Source of the DNA: Aquipuribacter sp. SD81
GTDB taxonomy: Bacteria; Actinomycetota; Actinomycetes; Actinomycetales; JBBAYJ01
Direction of reading: 5' to 3'
Assembly: GCF_037153975.1 (NCBI RefSeq)
Contig: NZ_JBBAYJ010000009.1
Location: 79,925-143,924 of the forward strand
Length of the DNA stretch: 64,000 nt
Shown: one piece after another, positions 20,826 through 32,847 of the stretch
Numbering within the stretch: position 1 is the first letter of the stretch
Layout of the letters: every line of letters begins with the position of its first letter
Notes under the pieces: generated by a model
The model's database searches: none
What the model saw: only the letters and a program-made list of their open reading frames with translations
What the model was told of the DNA's origin: nothing
Position numbers and translations under genes: made by a program

Positions 20826-21857
20826 GTGCTCGGGGACAACTGGCCTGCCCGCCCGCGACCGTCCCGCCGGGACGTGCTCGCCCTGCTGGGGGCCGGCGCG
20901 GGTGCCGCCGCGCTCGCCGGCTGCGGTGGTGACGAGGGCGCGGCCGCCCCGACCGCGGCGGCGGGCACCGTCGCGGGCAGCGCGTTCGACGGCGAGACGA
21001 TCCGGGTCGCGACGTTCACCAACAACCACGCCGCCGCGCCGCTGTTCTGGCCGCGCTTCGCCCCGGAGGGCCTGACGGTCGAGGTGCAGACGCTCAGCAG
21101 CGGCACCGACATGAACGTCGCCCTCGAGAACGGTGACCTCGACTTCGCGCTGTTCGGCCTCGTCAACGGGTTCATCCAGCACGAGGAGGGCATCGGCTCG
21201 AAGATCGTCGCGATGGGCGCGGAGAAGGGTGCCTCGCTCGTCGTGCCCGCGGACTTCGACGGCGAGGACGTCGCGGCGCTCGCGGGCCGTCGCATCGGCT
21301 GGCAGGGCCCGGCGTTCCAGTACCTGCTCCTGCTGGAGCTGCTCGAGGCCGCTGGCCTCGACCCCGACAGCGACGTCGAGCTCGTGAGCGTCGACTGGAA
21401 CGACATGCCCGCCGCGCTCGCCGCCGGCGACGTCGACGCCTACATGGGCACCGAGCCGAACCCGTCCCGCTCGGTCGCCGACGGCACCGGCCGGCGGCTG
21501 GTCGACCCGTACGACACGCCCGCCGGGTCCCTCAACAGCGCGATCTGGGCCTCGCGCAGCGTGCTGGACCGACCCGACCTGCTGAAGGCGGCCTCCGCGA
21601 TGCAGGTCGCGGCCGCGGACCACCTGTCCCCGGGCGGACGCAACGACCAGGAGGTCTGGCGGGAGCTCACCGTCGACGGCTTCGGCTACGAGGAGGCGGT
21701 GTACGAGGCGCTGCTGGACAACGTCGGCGCCGTCGGTCGCTTCGACGAGGAGTGGCAGGAGCAGGCCTTCGCCCAGGCGGAGCGCATGGTCGACCTCGGC
21801 CTGCTGCAGCAGGTCCCGGAGCCGGACGACGTCCTGCAGCTGGACAACCAGGTGTGA
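20826..21857 (+). CDS. ABC importer substrate-binding lipoprotein (SsuA/TauA/NMT1-like)
   Basis: A 343-residue exported binding protein. SRRDVLALLGAGAGAAALAG before Cys is a twin-arginine lipoprotein signal. The mature part resembles the NMT1/SsuA-like type II binding fold: ETIRVATFTNNHAAAPLFWP, NGDLDFALFGLVNGFI and DVDAYMGTEPNPS. The family takes up sulfonates, nitrate or thiamine precursors; which one is not evident. The first gene of a three-gene operon, overlapping the permease by GTGA. I chose the GTG at 20826; an in-frame GTG exists upstream. Confidence 0.87.
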   Translation: MLGDNWPARPRPSRRDVLALLGAGAGAAALAGCGGDEGAAAPTAAAGTVAGSAFDGETIRVATFTNNHAAAPLFWPRFAPEGLTVEVQTLSSGTDMNVALENGDLDFALFGLVNGFIQHEEGIGSKIVAMGAEKGASLVVPADFDGEDVAALAGRRIGWQGPAFQYLLLLELLEAAGLDPDSDVELVSVDWNDMPAALAAGDVDAYMGTEPNPSRSVADGTGRRLVDPYDTPAGSLNSAIWASRSVLDRPDLLKAASAMQVAAADHLSPGGRNDQEVWRELTVDGFGYEEAVYEALLDNVGAVGRFDEEWQEQAFAQAERMVDLGLLQQVPEPDDVLQLDNQV

Positions 21858-22798
21858 GCAGGCCCGTGCCGCAGCCGCCCGTCCCGCCGAGCGGCGCACC
21901 CCGGGCGCCCGCCGAGGCCGGCACGCGCGCACCGGCGGGGGTGCTCGCCCCGGCGGCCGCGACCGCCGCTCCGCGCAGGCGCCGGCTCCGGCCCACCCGC
22001 TCGCTGCCCGGCCGGCTCGTGCTCGCGACGGTCGTGCCGCTCGCGCTGCTCGCGCTGTGGCAGGGGCTCGGCAGCCTCGGCGCGCTGCAGGTGTTCGTGC
22101 CGACGCCGACCGAGGTGGCGGTCGCCTTCGTCCGCTTCCTCGACCCGACCGCCGCCTCGGCGTCGTCGTTGCCCGGCACCGTCGGCTTCGACGGGGAGGG
22201 CTGGGGCCACATCGGCGCGAGCGTGTGGCTGCTCGTGTCCAGCTACGTCGTGGCCGTCGCGATCGGCGTCCCGACGGGCGTCGCGCTGGCGCTCTCGCCG
22301 CTGTTCCGCGCGCTCACGGACCCGATGGTGCAGGCGCTGCGCGCCATCCCGATCTTCGCGTGGCTGCCGCTCGCGATCGTGTGGTTCGGCCTCGGGACGG
22401 GCCCTGCCCGCTTCCTCGTCGTGGTCGGCGCCGTCTTCCCGATCCTCGTCGCGACGGCCGACGCGGTCGCCCGCGTGCCGCGCGGCTGGGTGGAGACCGC
22501 CCGTGTCCTGGGCACGCCCCGGCGCGCGCTGGTCCGCCGGGTGCACCTGCCCGCGGCGCTGCCCGGCATCGTCGTCGGGCTGCGGCTGGGCGTGTCGCTC
22601 GGCTGGATGAGCGTCATCGTCGGCGAGCTCACGACGACCCGCGGCGCCGGGGTCGGCGCGATGATGCAGGTCGCCCGGCAGACCGGCCGTCTCGACGAGA
22701 TCGTCGTCGGCATGGTGTGCTTCGCCGTCCTCGGCCTGCTCAGCGACATGCTGCTGCGGGCAGCGAGCGCCCCGTGGACGCGCTGGGCGCGCGCGTGA
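21854..22798 (+). CDS. ABC importer permease (SsuC/TauC-like)
   Basis: A 314-residue membrane protein with a proline/alanine-rich N-terminal tail of about 45 residues, then six hydrophobic segments. The BPD_transp_1 loop is well preserved (GWVETARVLGTPRRALVRRV, then HLPAALPGIVVGLRLG). It starts at a GTG overlapping the binding-protein stop and overlaps the ATPase gene by GTGA. Confidence 0.9.
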   Translation: MSRPVPQPPVPPSGAPRAPAEAGTRAPAGVLAPAAATAAPRRRRLRPTRSLPGRLVLATVVPLALLALWQGLGSLGALQVFVPTPTEVAVAFVRFLDPTAASASSLPGTVGFDGEGWGHIGASVWLLVSSYVVAVAIGVPTGVALALSPLFRALTDPMVQALRAIPIFAWLPLAIVWFGLGTGPARFLVVVGAVFPILVATADAVARVPRGWVETARVLGTPRRALVRRVHLPAALPGIVVGLRLGVSLGWMSVIVGELTTTRGAGVGAMMQVARQTGRLDEIVVGMVCFAVLGLLSDMLLRAASAPWTRWARA

Positions 22799-23589
22799 GC
22801 GGCGCCCGCGTCGAGGTCGACGGCCTCACGGTCGCCTACCGCGCGTCGGCGCGCGCCCGCCGTCGCGGCGAGCCCGACCTGCTCGTCCTCGACGACGTCA
22901 CCCTCACCGCGGAGCCCGGCGAGGTGCTCGCCGTCCTCGGTCCGAGCGGGTGCGGCAAGTCGACGCTGCTGCGGGCGCTCGCGGGCCTGCTCACCACCGA
23001 CGACGAGGACGCGGTCGTGCGCGGCGAGGTCCGGCTCGACGGCGAGGTCGTCCGGGGACCGTCGGCGCGACGCGGCATGGTCGCTCAGCGCGCGGACCTG
23101 TTCGGCTGGCTCGGCGTGCGCGACAACGTGGCGTGGGGGCCGCGCGCCGCCGGCCGGGCCGACGCGCTCGAGGTCGCCGACCGGCTGCTCGCGGAGACCG
23201 GCCTCGACGGCTTCGCCGACGCGCTGCCCGCGCAGCTGTCCGGCGGCATGCGCCAGCGCGCGGCGCTCGCGCAGGTGCTCGCGAACTCCCCGCCCGTCCT
23301 GCTGCTCGACGAGCCGTTCGCCGCGCTCGACGCGCAGAACCGGCTGCGGCTGCAGGAGTGGCTGCGCGAGCTGCTGCGCAGGCACGGCCCGACCGTCGTG
23401 CTCGTCACCCACGACGTCGACGAGGCGCTGCTGCTCGGCGACCGGCTCGCGCTGCTGACGTCCCGGCCGTCGACCGTCGCCGAGGTGCTGAGCGTCGACC
23501 TCGGCGACATGCGCGGGCGCTCGACCATGACGGACCGCGCGTTCGTCGCGCTCAAGCAGCGGGTGCTGCAGCAGGTGATGGACGCGTAG
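22795..23589 (+). CDS. ABC importer ATPase (SsuB/TauB-like)
   Basis: A 264-residue nucleotide-binding protein with Walker A GPSGCGKST, Q-loop MVAQRADLFGWL, signature LSGGMRQRAALAQ, Walker B VLLLDEPFAALD and H-loop LVTHDVDEAL. The FGWL after the Q-loop and the DVDEAL sequence are typical of the nitrate/sulfonate/taurine subfamily. Last gene of the operon. Confidence 0.92.
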   Translation: MSGARVEVDGLTVAYRASARARRRGEPDLLVLDDVTLTAEPGEVLAVLGPSGCGKSTLLRALAGLLTTDDEDAVVRGEVRLDGEVVRGPSARRGMVAQRADLFGWLGVRDNVAWGPRAAGRADALEVADRLLAETGLDGFADALPAQLSGGMRQRAALAQVLANSPPVLLLDEPFAALDAQNRLRLQEWLRELLRRHGPTVVLVTHDVDEALLLGDRLALLTSRPSTVAEVLSVDLGDMRGRSTMTDRAFVALKQRVLQQVMDA

Positions 23590-23633
23590 GTCGGCCTCCC
23601 ACGCCTGCCGTCCCGCGAGCGGTTGCCGCGCCG

Positions 23634-23657
23634 CCCGCACGGGTACCCGAGTGCGGG
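23634..23657 (+). terminator. Hairpin between the ABC operon and the PPOX gene
   Basis: CCCGCAC pairs perfectly with GTGCGGG around a loop that contains GGGTACCC. It is 45 bases after the ATPase stop and just before the Shine-Dalgarno of the next gene. Confidence 0.5.
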
Positions 23658-23677
23658 GGGCTACCGAAGGGAACGAC

Positions 23678-24172
23678 ATGACGGACGACGACGGCCGCGC
23701 CACCGTGGTTGAGCTCATCGGGCGGGCCCGCACGGCCATGCTCACGACCACGACGCCGGGCGGTGACCGGGTGAGCCGGCCGATGGCCGTGCAGGACGCC
23801 GAGTTCGACGGCGACCTGTGGTTCTTCACCTACGACGACTCCGACAAGGCCCGTCAGATCGAGGCCGAGCCGCGGGTCAACGTGTCGCTGGCGAACGACG
23901 GCGACAGCGAGTGGACGTCGATCTCCGGCACCGCCGAGGTCGTCCACGACCGGGCGAAGGCGGAGGAGCTGTGGGCGAAGCCGCTGGAGGCGTGGTTCCC
24001 CGACGGCCTGGCCACGCCCGGGCTCGCGCTCATCAAGGTCCACGCGGACACCGCGGAGTACTGGGACGCCTCGGAGAGCAAGGTCAAGCAGCTCCTCGGC
24101 ATGGTCAAGGCGATCCGCCACGACGACCCCGACGCGTTCCCCGCCGAGAACCGCACCGTCGACCTGCCGTAG
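23678..24172 (+). CDS. PPOX-family (general stress protein 26-like) flavin/deazaflavin-binding protein
   Basis: A 164-residue split-barrel protein. Typical strands are TAMLTTTTPGGDRVSRPM, DGDLWFFTYDDSDKARQIEA, RVNVSLANDG and WTSISGTAEVVHD. This family binds FMN or F420 and includes stress protein GSP26. The ATG follows GAAGGGA. It has no partner gene; redox substrate unknown. Confidence 0.88.
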   Translation: MTDDDGRATVVELIGRARTAMLTTTTPGGDRVSRPMAVQDAEFDGDLWFFTYDDSDKARQIEAEPRVNVSLANDGDSEWTSISGTAEVVHDRAKAEELWAKPLEAWFPDGLATPGLALIKVHADTAEYWDASESKVKQLLGMVKAIRHDDPDAFPAENRTVDLP

Positions 24173-24286
24173 CCCGCGCCGGGGGCGGCCGGTAGATCAC
24201 CAGCGCTGGCCGTCCCCGGACCGACCCACCATGCTGGGCGGCGAGGGGGTGTGTGCGGGAACAGGCCCCTGGTCAGGAGGAGCACC

Positions 24287-25759
24287 TTGCCCAGCGGTCA
24301 GTACGACTTCGTGGTCGTGGCCAACCGGCTGCCCGTCGACAAGGTCGGCACGACCGACGACGGGGAGCCGCTGTACGAGACGTCGCCCGGGGGGCTCGTC
24401 ACCGCGCTCGCGCCGGTCATGCGGTCGCAGCACGGGGCGTGGGTCGGCTGGGCCGGCGCGCCCGACGAGTCCGGCGACGCGTTCGACTCCGACGGCATGC
24501 ACCTGGTGCCGGTCGAGCTGAGCGGGCAGGACGTCGAGGACTACTACGAGGGCATGAGCAACGGCACGCTGTGGCCGCTGTTCCACGACGTCATCGCCGC
24601 GCCGGAGTACCACCGGCACTGGTGGGACGCCTACGTGCGCGTCAACCGCCGCTTCGCCGAGGCCGCGGCCGCGCAGGCCGACTCCGGCGCCACGGTGTGG
24701 GTGCAGGACTACCAGCTGCTGCTCGTGCCGGCCATGCTGCGCGAGCAGCGCCCGGACCTGCGCATCGGCTTCTTCAACCACATCCCGTTCCCGGGGTACG
24801 AGATCTTCAGCCAGCTGCCGTGGCGGCGGCAGGTCATCGAGGGCGTGCTCGGGTCCGACCTCGTGGGGTTCCAGCGCCGCTCCGACGCGACGAACTTCCT
24901 CCGCGCGTGCCGGCGCGCCGCGGGCGCCACCACGCGCGGCTCGAGCGTGCACGTCGGGCACGGCGGCGAGGGCGACGGGCACCGGGCGGTCCGCGCGGCC
25001 GCCTTCCCCATCTCGATCGACGCGCGGTCGTTCGAGGAGCTCGCGAGCGACTCCGCCGTGGTGGCGCGGGCCGCGGAGGTCCGCAAGGAGCTCGGCGACC
25101 CCGACCTCGTGCTGCTCGGCGTCGACCGCCTCGACTACACCAAGGGCATCCGCCACCGGCTCAGCATCTTCAAGGAGCTCATCGAGGACGGCGCCCTCGG
25201 CGACAAGCAGGTCGTCCTCGTGCAGGTCGCGAGCCCGTCGCGGGAGCGGGTCAAGGCGTACTCCGACCTGCGCGACGAGGTGGAGCTCATCGTCGGGCGC
25301 CTCAACGGCGACCACGGCACGGTCGGCTGGCAGCCGGTGCACTACCTGCACCAGTCGTTCCCTCGCAACGAGATGGCCGCGCTGTACCTCGCGGCCGACG
25401 TCATGCTCGTGACCGCCCTGCGCGACGGCATGAACCTCGTGGCCAAGGAGTACGTGGCCGCCCGCCACGACGACGACGGTGTGCTCGTGCTCAGCGAGTT
25501 CGCGGGCGCCGCCGACGAGCTCGCGCAGGCGGTGCTCGTCAACCCCCACGACATCGACGGCACCAAGGCCGCCATCACCCGCGCCGCGTCCATGTCGCGG
25601 GAGGAGCGGCGCCGCCGCATGCGCGCGCTGCGCCGGCGGGTCAAGGAGCACGACGTCGAGCGCTGGGCGCAGGAATTCCTCGGCTCCCTGCAGGGCCGGG
25701 TCGGCGCCCGGGACGGCGGGTCGGGCATCGAGAGCGGGTCGGGGGAGCGCGAGCGGTGA
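24287..25759 (+). CDS. otsA: Trehalose-6-phosphate synthase
   Basis: A 490-residue GT20 glycosyltransferase that joins UDP- or ADP-glucose with glucose-6-phosphate. A TTG start at 24287 is indicated by AGGAGGA five bases upstream and by the family beginning at [13 protein letters not shown]. Diagnostic segments are [67 protein letters not shown] and [17 protein letters not shown], which keep the sugar-nucleotide residues. It overlaps otsB by GTGA, so both trehalose steps are co-transcribed. Upstream bases 24173-24286 include a short CCAGCGCTGG palindrome. Confidence 0.95.
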   Translation: MPSGQYDFVVVANRLPVDKVGTTDDGEPLYETSPGGLVTALAPVMRSQHGAWVGWAGAPDESGDAFDSDGMHLVPVELSGQDVEDYYEGMSNGTLWPLFHDVIAAPEYHRHWWDAYVRVNRRFAEAAAAQADSGATVWVQDYQLLLVPAMLREQRPDLRIGFFNHIPFPGYEIFSQLPWRRQVIEGVLGSDLVGFQRRSDATNFLRACRRAAGATTRGSSVHVGHGGEGDGHRAVRAAAFPISIDARSFEELASDSAVVARAAEVRKELGDPDLVLLGVDRLDYTKGIRHRLSIFKELIEDGALGDKQVVLVQVASPSRERVKAYSDLRDEVELIVGRLNGDHGTVGWQPVHYLHQSFPRNEMAALYLAADVMLVTALRDGMNLVAKEYVAARHDDDGVLVLSEFAGAADELAQAVLVNPHDIDGTKAAITRAASMSREERRRRMRALRRRVKEHDVERWAQEFLGSLQGRVGARDGGSGIESGSGERER

Positions 25760-26526
25760 GCGTGCCCGACGGTCTCGGCCCCGCGCTGGAGGCCTTCGCC
25801 GCTCGCCGCCCGCTGCTCGTCGCCCTCGACTTCGACGGCGTGTGCGCGCCCCTGGTCGACGACCCGTCGACCTCGCGGGCGCTGCCGGGGACGGCGGAGG
25901 CGGTCGACGCCCTCGTCGGGCTCGACGGCGTGACCGTCGCCTTCGTCTCGGGTCGGTCCCTCGAGAGCCTCGCGGCGGTGTCGGGCTCGCCCGCCGGGGT
26001 CGTGCTCGTGGGCGGGCACGGTGCGGAGACCGGCGACGACGTCGACCTGCCGCCGGAGGCCGCCGACCTGCTCGCGCGGGCGCTGGTGGCGGTGCAGGAG
26101 GCGGTCGACGGGGTGCCGGGCGCATCGGCGGAGCACAAGCCCACGACGGTCGTGCTGCACACTCGGCTCGCCTCGGACGAGGACACCGAGCGCGTGCAGC
26201 AGGTCGTGTTCGACGGCCCGGCAGCGTGGGACGGCGTGCACGTGCGGACCGGGCACGACGTGGTCGAGCTGTCGGTCGTCGCGGCCGACAAGGGCCAGGC
26301 CGTCCAGGTGCTCGCCGAGCAGCACGGGGCCGAGGCCACGCTGTACGCCGGCGACGACGTGACCGACGAGGACGCGTTCGCCGTGCTGGATGAGGCCAGG
26401 GGAGATGTCGGCGTCAAGGTCGGCGACGGGGAGACCCGGGCGCGGTGGCGGGTCGACTCGCCGGAGGACGTGACCGAGGTGCTCCAAGAGCTCGTGGGTC
26501 TGCTGCGCGGAGCAGATCGGGCGTAA
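25756..26526 (+). CDS. otsB: Trehalose-6-phosphate phosphatase
   Basis: A 256-residue HAD-superfamily phosphatase that removes phosphate from trehalose-6-phosphate. Motif I is [14 protein letters not shown], motif [10 protein letters not shown], the cap includes [13 protein letters not shown] and [14 protein letters not shown], and motif III/IV is [13 protein letters not shown]. The first motif has Val and Cys where Thr is common, but both aspartates are present. The TAA stop is embedded in the probable -10 element of the next gene. Confidence 0.93.
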   Translation: MSVPDGLGPALEAFAARRPLLVALDFDGVCAPLVDDPSTSRALPGTAEAVDALVGLDGVTVAFVSGRSLESLAAVSGSPAGVVLVGGHGAETGDDVDLPPEAADLLARALVAVQEAVDGVPGASAEHKPTTVVLHTRLASDEDTERVQQVVFDGPAAWDGVHVRTGHDVVELSVVAADKGQAVQVLAEQHGAEATLYAGDDVTDEDAFAVLDEARGDVGVKVGDGETRARWRVDSPEDVTEVLQELVGLLRGADRA

Positions 26527-26529
26527 GGT
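26524..26529 (+). promoter_or_regulatory. Candidate -10 element (TAAGGT) containing the otsB stop codon
   Basis: TAAGGT ends 7 bases before the GTG start at 26537, as for a leaderless transcript. The same bases could serve as a poor ribosome binding site (AAGG). Confidence 0.35.
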
Positions 26530-26536
26530 CGCGGAG

Positions 26537-26986
26537 GTGGACAACGACGCCCGTGCCGCCCTGGACCTGCTGCTGAGCGAGTCGCAGATCACGCGCCTCG
26601 TCCACGAGTACTGCCACGGCGTCGACAAGCGCGATGCCGACCGGTTCATGGCGGTGTGGTCGCACGACGCGGTGTGGCAGGTCGGGCCGGAGCAGGTGTT
26701 CCGCGGCCACGACGCGATCCTCGACGCGGCCAAGCGCCAGTGGGACGCCTTCGGCCAGATGCACCACTGGAGCGCCAACCTCGTGCTCGACATCGAGCCC
26801 GGCGCCGACCGCGCCACCGGCGAGAGCGACGTCGACGTCACCGTCGAGATGACCGACGGCCGCTGGGTCCGCGGCGGCGGCTGCTACAAGGACACGTACG
26901 TGCGCGAGCACGGCGAGTGGCGGATCAGCCGGCGGGAGGCCGTGGCCCACTTCCACCTGTACGGGGAGAGCGCGGACATTCGCTAG
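26537..26986 (+). CDS. NTF2-like (SnoaL family) protein
   Basis: A 149-residue cone-shaped alpha+beta protein. Family features are the N-terminal helix ([20 protein letters not shown]), [28 protein letters not shown] and [19 protein letters not shown]. Members are isomerases, dehydratases or ligand-binding proteins; the His/Asp pair in the pocket fits the family but no substrate is suggested by context. Its stop overlaps the convergent small membrane protein gene by 4 bases. Confidence 0.83.
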   Translation: MDNDARAALDLLLSESQITRLVHEYCHGVDKRDADRFMAVWSHDAVWQVGPEQVFRGHDAILDAAKRQWDAFGQMHHWSANLVLDIEPGADRATGESDVDVTVEMTDGRWVRGGGCYKDTYVREHGEWRISRREAVAHFHLYGESADIR

Positions 26987-27210
26987 CTCGACCGACTGCG
27001 TCGCATTGCGATGACAGCCACGACGACAGCCGTCGCTGTAGCGATGAGGAACGGCACCTCGTAGCCGTACCACGGCACGCGCAGACCCAGCGTCGTGAAG
27101 TTGCCGCGAGCGTCGCCGTGAGTCGGCCAGGTGAGAAAGAAGGCGGTCACGAACGCCAGACTGGCGACGGTGAGCACCAGACCTCGTATCGGCGATCTGC
27201 GGGCTCCCAT
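26983..27210 (-). CDS. Small two-TM membrane protein of unknown function
   Basis: A 75-residue protein with membrane segments at about residues 9-27 (LVLTVASLAFVTAFFLTW) and 50-69 (VPFLIATATAVVVAVIAM), a short outside loop containing NFTTLGLRVPWYGYE, and a basic C-terminus. I do not recognise the family. It marks the left edge of the lower-G+C islet. Convergent with the NTF2-like gene. Confidence 0.6.
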   Translation of the reverse strand: MGARRSPIRGLVLTVASLAFVTAFFLTWPTHGDARGNFTTLGLRVPWYGYEVPFLIATATAVVVAVIAMRRSRSS

Positions 27211-27345
27211 CGACCCAGCATGGCGGAGGCCGCAGATGCATGAGGTTCTTGCCGAGAAAGGCCTCCGTAGAGCTGACTTTGAGGACGCGTCTCACGCCAA
27301 GATGGGACGCTGCCGCCGCAACACACCGCCCACCCCGGCGCGACA

Positions 27346-27372
27346 CGTCCCAGCCTCTCCGTGGCTGGGACG
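27346..27372 (-). terminator. Perfect 10-bp hairpin in the 27.2-27.5 kb gap
   Basis: CGTCCCAGCC pairs perfectly with GGCTGGGACG around a 7-base loop. It lies 170 bases downstream of the minus-strand HEPN gene end and could terminate it. The rest of 27211-27542 holds no gene I can support; a 12-base palindrome CCGTGCGCACGG is at 27505-27516. Confidence 0.5.
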
Positions 27373-27542
27373 GGTCGTCCTTCCCGCCGTGGCAGTCTCC
27401 GGTCCGTCCTTCACAGCGGACAAAAGTCCGCTTCGCGCCCTTGACCGGTTCCTCACGCACCTACACCGTGCACCGTGGGAAAGGACGCACCGCCTGGTCC
27501 GACACCGTGCGCACGGCACCGCCACGACGCGTCATTCGCCCT

Positions 27543-28283
27543 CTACGAAGAGGACGAAGCCTCATTGCGCGCGGCGGCGAGAAAATGAGCGCTTAGCTGA
27601 TCCCTGGCCCAGCCGTTACCGGCGTAGAGGTCGAACAGATAGAGAAGGTCGCGTGCTGCGTCTAGCGTCTCACGCAAGTTCTCCGACGTGAAGGTGGACC
27701 TACCAACGTGAACAACCCTGTTTCGCTCCTCCACCGCATTGGTCATCAGCGTGCGTACGTACTTCGGTGCGGCAACCCGTCGACCGTCCAGATCATTTCG
27801 CGCGGGCAGCGTCGGCAAGTAGTCCTTGAGCATTCTGACGAGTGGGGGCGATGGCACGTTTTCCACCATCCAGGAAGCGTCCGGAATGAGATCACCCACC
27901 AGCGCCTTGAAGCCGGCCTCTACCGCTGCAAGTCCAATCACGAGCGCGCTGCGGGGATTCTGAAGCGCTACGTCCTGGGCTTCGCGCAGCAACTGGTGTG
28001 CTAGTGGCTCACCCGTTCCTGTGTCCAGAATCTGCTGTGCGGCCTGCCGTGTGGAATCGATGAGGCGGAACGAACGGGCTTGGCGAACAGTCGCCGATGC
28101 TTGTAGCGGAACCTCCTGCCATCTGCCTCGGTCGAGGGACCAATGCGAATCAATGAAAGCATAGGGACTATGCGGAGAGTCGTACCCGAAACGCCAGCGG
28201 AGACCTTCCAGAACACGTTTGCATGCCATATGGGAAGAACTTCGTAGGCCGTAGTAGAAGTCCTGTACATCCTTGCTGCTCAT
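27543..28283 (-). CDS. HEPN-motif protein (possible RNase) on a low-G+C islet
   Basis: A 246-residue protein of no family I can name. Its C-terminal half is helical (ALVIGLAAVEAGFKALVGDL) and ends with EERNRVVHVG, an exact RNx3H motif (Arg187-His192), the catalytic signature of HEPN ribonucleases found in toxins, abortive-infection and defence proteins. The N-terminal half (HWSLDRGRWQEVPLQ) shows no motif. No nucleotidyltransferase antitoxin is adjacent. The frame upstream of the ATG at 28283 is interrupted: coding-like sequence continues in two other frames to 28552, so the native protein may be longer. Base composition is clearly lower in G+C than its neighbours, suggesting recent acquisition. 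Confidence 0.6.
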   Translation of the reverse strand: MSSKDVQDFYYGLRSSSHMACKRVLEGLRWRFGYDSPHSPYAFIDSHWSLDRGRWQEVPLQASATVRQARSFRLIDSTRQAAQQILDTGTGEPLAHQLLREAQDVALQNPRSALVIGLAAVEAGFKALVGDLIPDASWMVENVPSPPLVRMLKDYLPTLPARNDLDGRRVAAPKYVRTLMTNAVEERNRVVHVGRSTFTSENLRETLDAARDLLYLFDLYAGNGWARDQLSAHFLAAARNEASSSS

Positions 28284-28552
28284 AGTGCGGTGGCGCGTCC
28301 GGCTGAAAGGGGTCGGCCCGGTTATCCTCCCGCCATCGGTCCATCCACTCTTGCAACGCACTCACGACTCGTGGCCGCACCCGCGGACACGCCCTCGAGT
28401 AGGGCAACCTTCGTACTAGGGGAGCGGGGGTGCTGAGCGTCCGATAGTGAAACGTAGCATTCGTCGAAAGTCAGGTGAATCATCTCGCCGCGAGCGATGT
28501 GAATTCCGCGCACGCTTAGGCGTGTCCTGACGTACACCGTCTGACTTGGCAC
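28284..28552 (-). pseudogene. Apparent frameshifted 5' part of the HEPN-motif gene
   Basis: From a GTG at 28552 one frame encodes VRTRLSVRGIHIARGEMIHL, then stops at 28322. Coding-like sequence continues in a second frame (VVSALQEWMDRWREDNRADP, down to about 28283), and then in the frame of the downstream gene. Joining the three would give a protein of about 335 residues. This suggests two single-base indels, by decay or sequencing error. It could instead be two short unrelated genes. Confidence 0.45.
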
Positions 28553-28614
28553 GCCAAGAACCTAGTCAGGGCGAGCAAGCCCCATAGGGGTGTTTTGAGA
28601 ACTGGTCGGGTTGC

Positions 28615-28824
28615 TCAGGTCAGATGCGCCCTACCCTGTTGCCAACGTCGAGCGCGTCTCCCTGTCGCTCTCCGCGACGTGACGTGCCACGCGCGGCACT
28701 CGTCGCACGGGTGGATCGCACGCGGCGCCCGACCGCCGGCGCTCAGCTTGGCCGTGCGGATGGCTCTGAGTGCGAGGTACGCGGCCCGGGCGGTGGGGTA
28801 AGAAATCTTGCTGCAAGACGGCAC
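28615..28824 (-). CDS. Small zinc-ribbon-like protein
   Basis: A 69-residue basic protein. SCSKISYPTARAAYLALRAI is followed by HPCDECRAWHVTSRRATG. The spacing Cys-x-Lys ... Cys-x2-Cys with WH is a pattern I know from small actinobacterial and phage-associated proteins that probably bind zinc and nucleic acid. The GTG start is at 28824. Opposite-strand frames of similar length are judged to be shadows. Part of the islet. Bases 28825-28961 contain nothing I can support. Confidence 0.6.
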   Translation of the reverse strand: MPSCSKISYPTARAAYLALRAIRTAKLSAGGRAPRAIHPCDECRAWHVTSRRATGRRARRWQQGRAHLT

Positions 28825-28961
28825 GGCGGAGCTCCGGAGTACGGAGCACGCGCCCGGCCAACATCCGGGTCCGTGCCTGGGCCTGCCTCATATGCGCGGC
28901 GCCGGGGCGGCTGATGCCAGGACCTGGAAAGCCTAGCGTCGCGCGTCAGAACCTTCAGGTG

Positions 28962-32486
<3,525 letters not shown>

Positions 32487-32504
32487 CGGACGCCCGCGCC
32501 GTAC

Positions 32505-32722
32505 GTCGGCAGAATGTCGACTTACGCGCCGTGTGTCGACAGGAACGCAGACGTACGCGCCATGTGTCGGCAGGAATGTCGACTTACGCGCCGTGTGTCG
32601 ACAGGAACGTCGTCGTACGCGGCGGGCGTCGGCAGGAACGCAGACGTACGCGGCGTACGTCGACAGGAACGCCGACGTACGCGCGCCGTTCGTCGACAGG
32701 AATGTCGCGCAGGTACGCATGT
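32505..32722 (+). repeat. 31-bp tandem repeat array, seven units
   Basis: Units begin at 32505, 32535, 32566, 32597, 32628, 32659 and 32692; most are 31 bases, one is 30 and one 33. Each starts GTCGACAGGAA or GTCGGCAGGAA, followed by a variable hexamer (TCGACT, CAGACG, TCGACT, TCGTCG, CAGACG, CCGACG) and TACGCG. The last unit decays. No unit-sized spacers occur. The array fills the first part of the 361-base sufU-oxidoreductase gap. Confidence 0.92.
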
Positions 32723-32745
32723 GCGCGCTCACAGTCGTTGAATCG

Positions 32746-32800
32746 GCAACTGTTAGCGCACCTAACGCACGGTGTTATGTCTTAGTGACCTAGCAGTTGC
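32746..32800. promoter_or_regulatory. Operator-like inverted repeat upstream of module A
   Basis: GCAACTGTTAG (32746-32756) and CTAGCAGTTGC (32790-32800) are inverted copies with one mismatch, centres 44 bases apart (about four helical turns). A second small repeat, GTTAG-CGCAC-CTAAC, lies at 32752-32766. They sit immediately upstream of the -35 element. Confidence 0.5.
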
Positions 32801-32810
32801 AGACTTTTGC

Positions 32811-32840
32811 TTGACCCGTCGCAAAACATCCGCCTAGGTT
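32811..32840 (+). promoter_or_regulatory. Promoter of module A (leaderless)
   Basis: TTGACC (-35, 32811-32816), an 18-base spacer and TAGGTT (-10, 32835-32840). The GTG start of the oxidoreductase begins 8 bases after the last -10 base, so transcription should start at the start codon. Confidence 0.65.
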
Positions 32841-32847
32841 CCCCTTC

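Noticed and set aside
27131..27691. Plus-strand open frame in the low-G+C islet
   Set aside because: Its translation is low in family-like features, it crosses a perfect hairpin and overlaps the HEPN gene's end.
28595..28914. Overlapping plus- and minus-strand frames around the zinc-ribbon gene
   Set aside because: Only the minus frame 28615-28824 gives a recognisable cysteine/tryptophan-histidine pattern.
32505..32722. 31-bp repeats as a CRISPR array
   Set aside because: Units follow each other directly with no unique spacers, the units themselves vary, and no cas genes are present.
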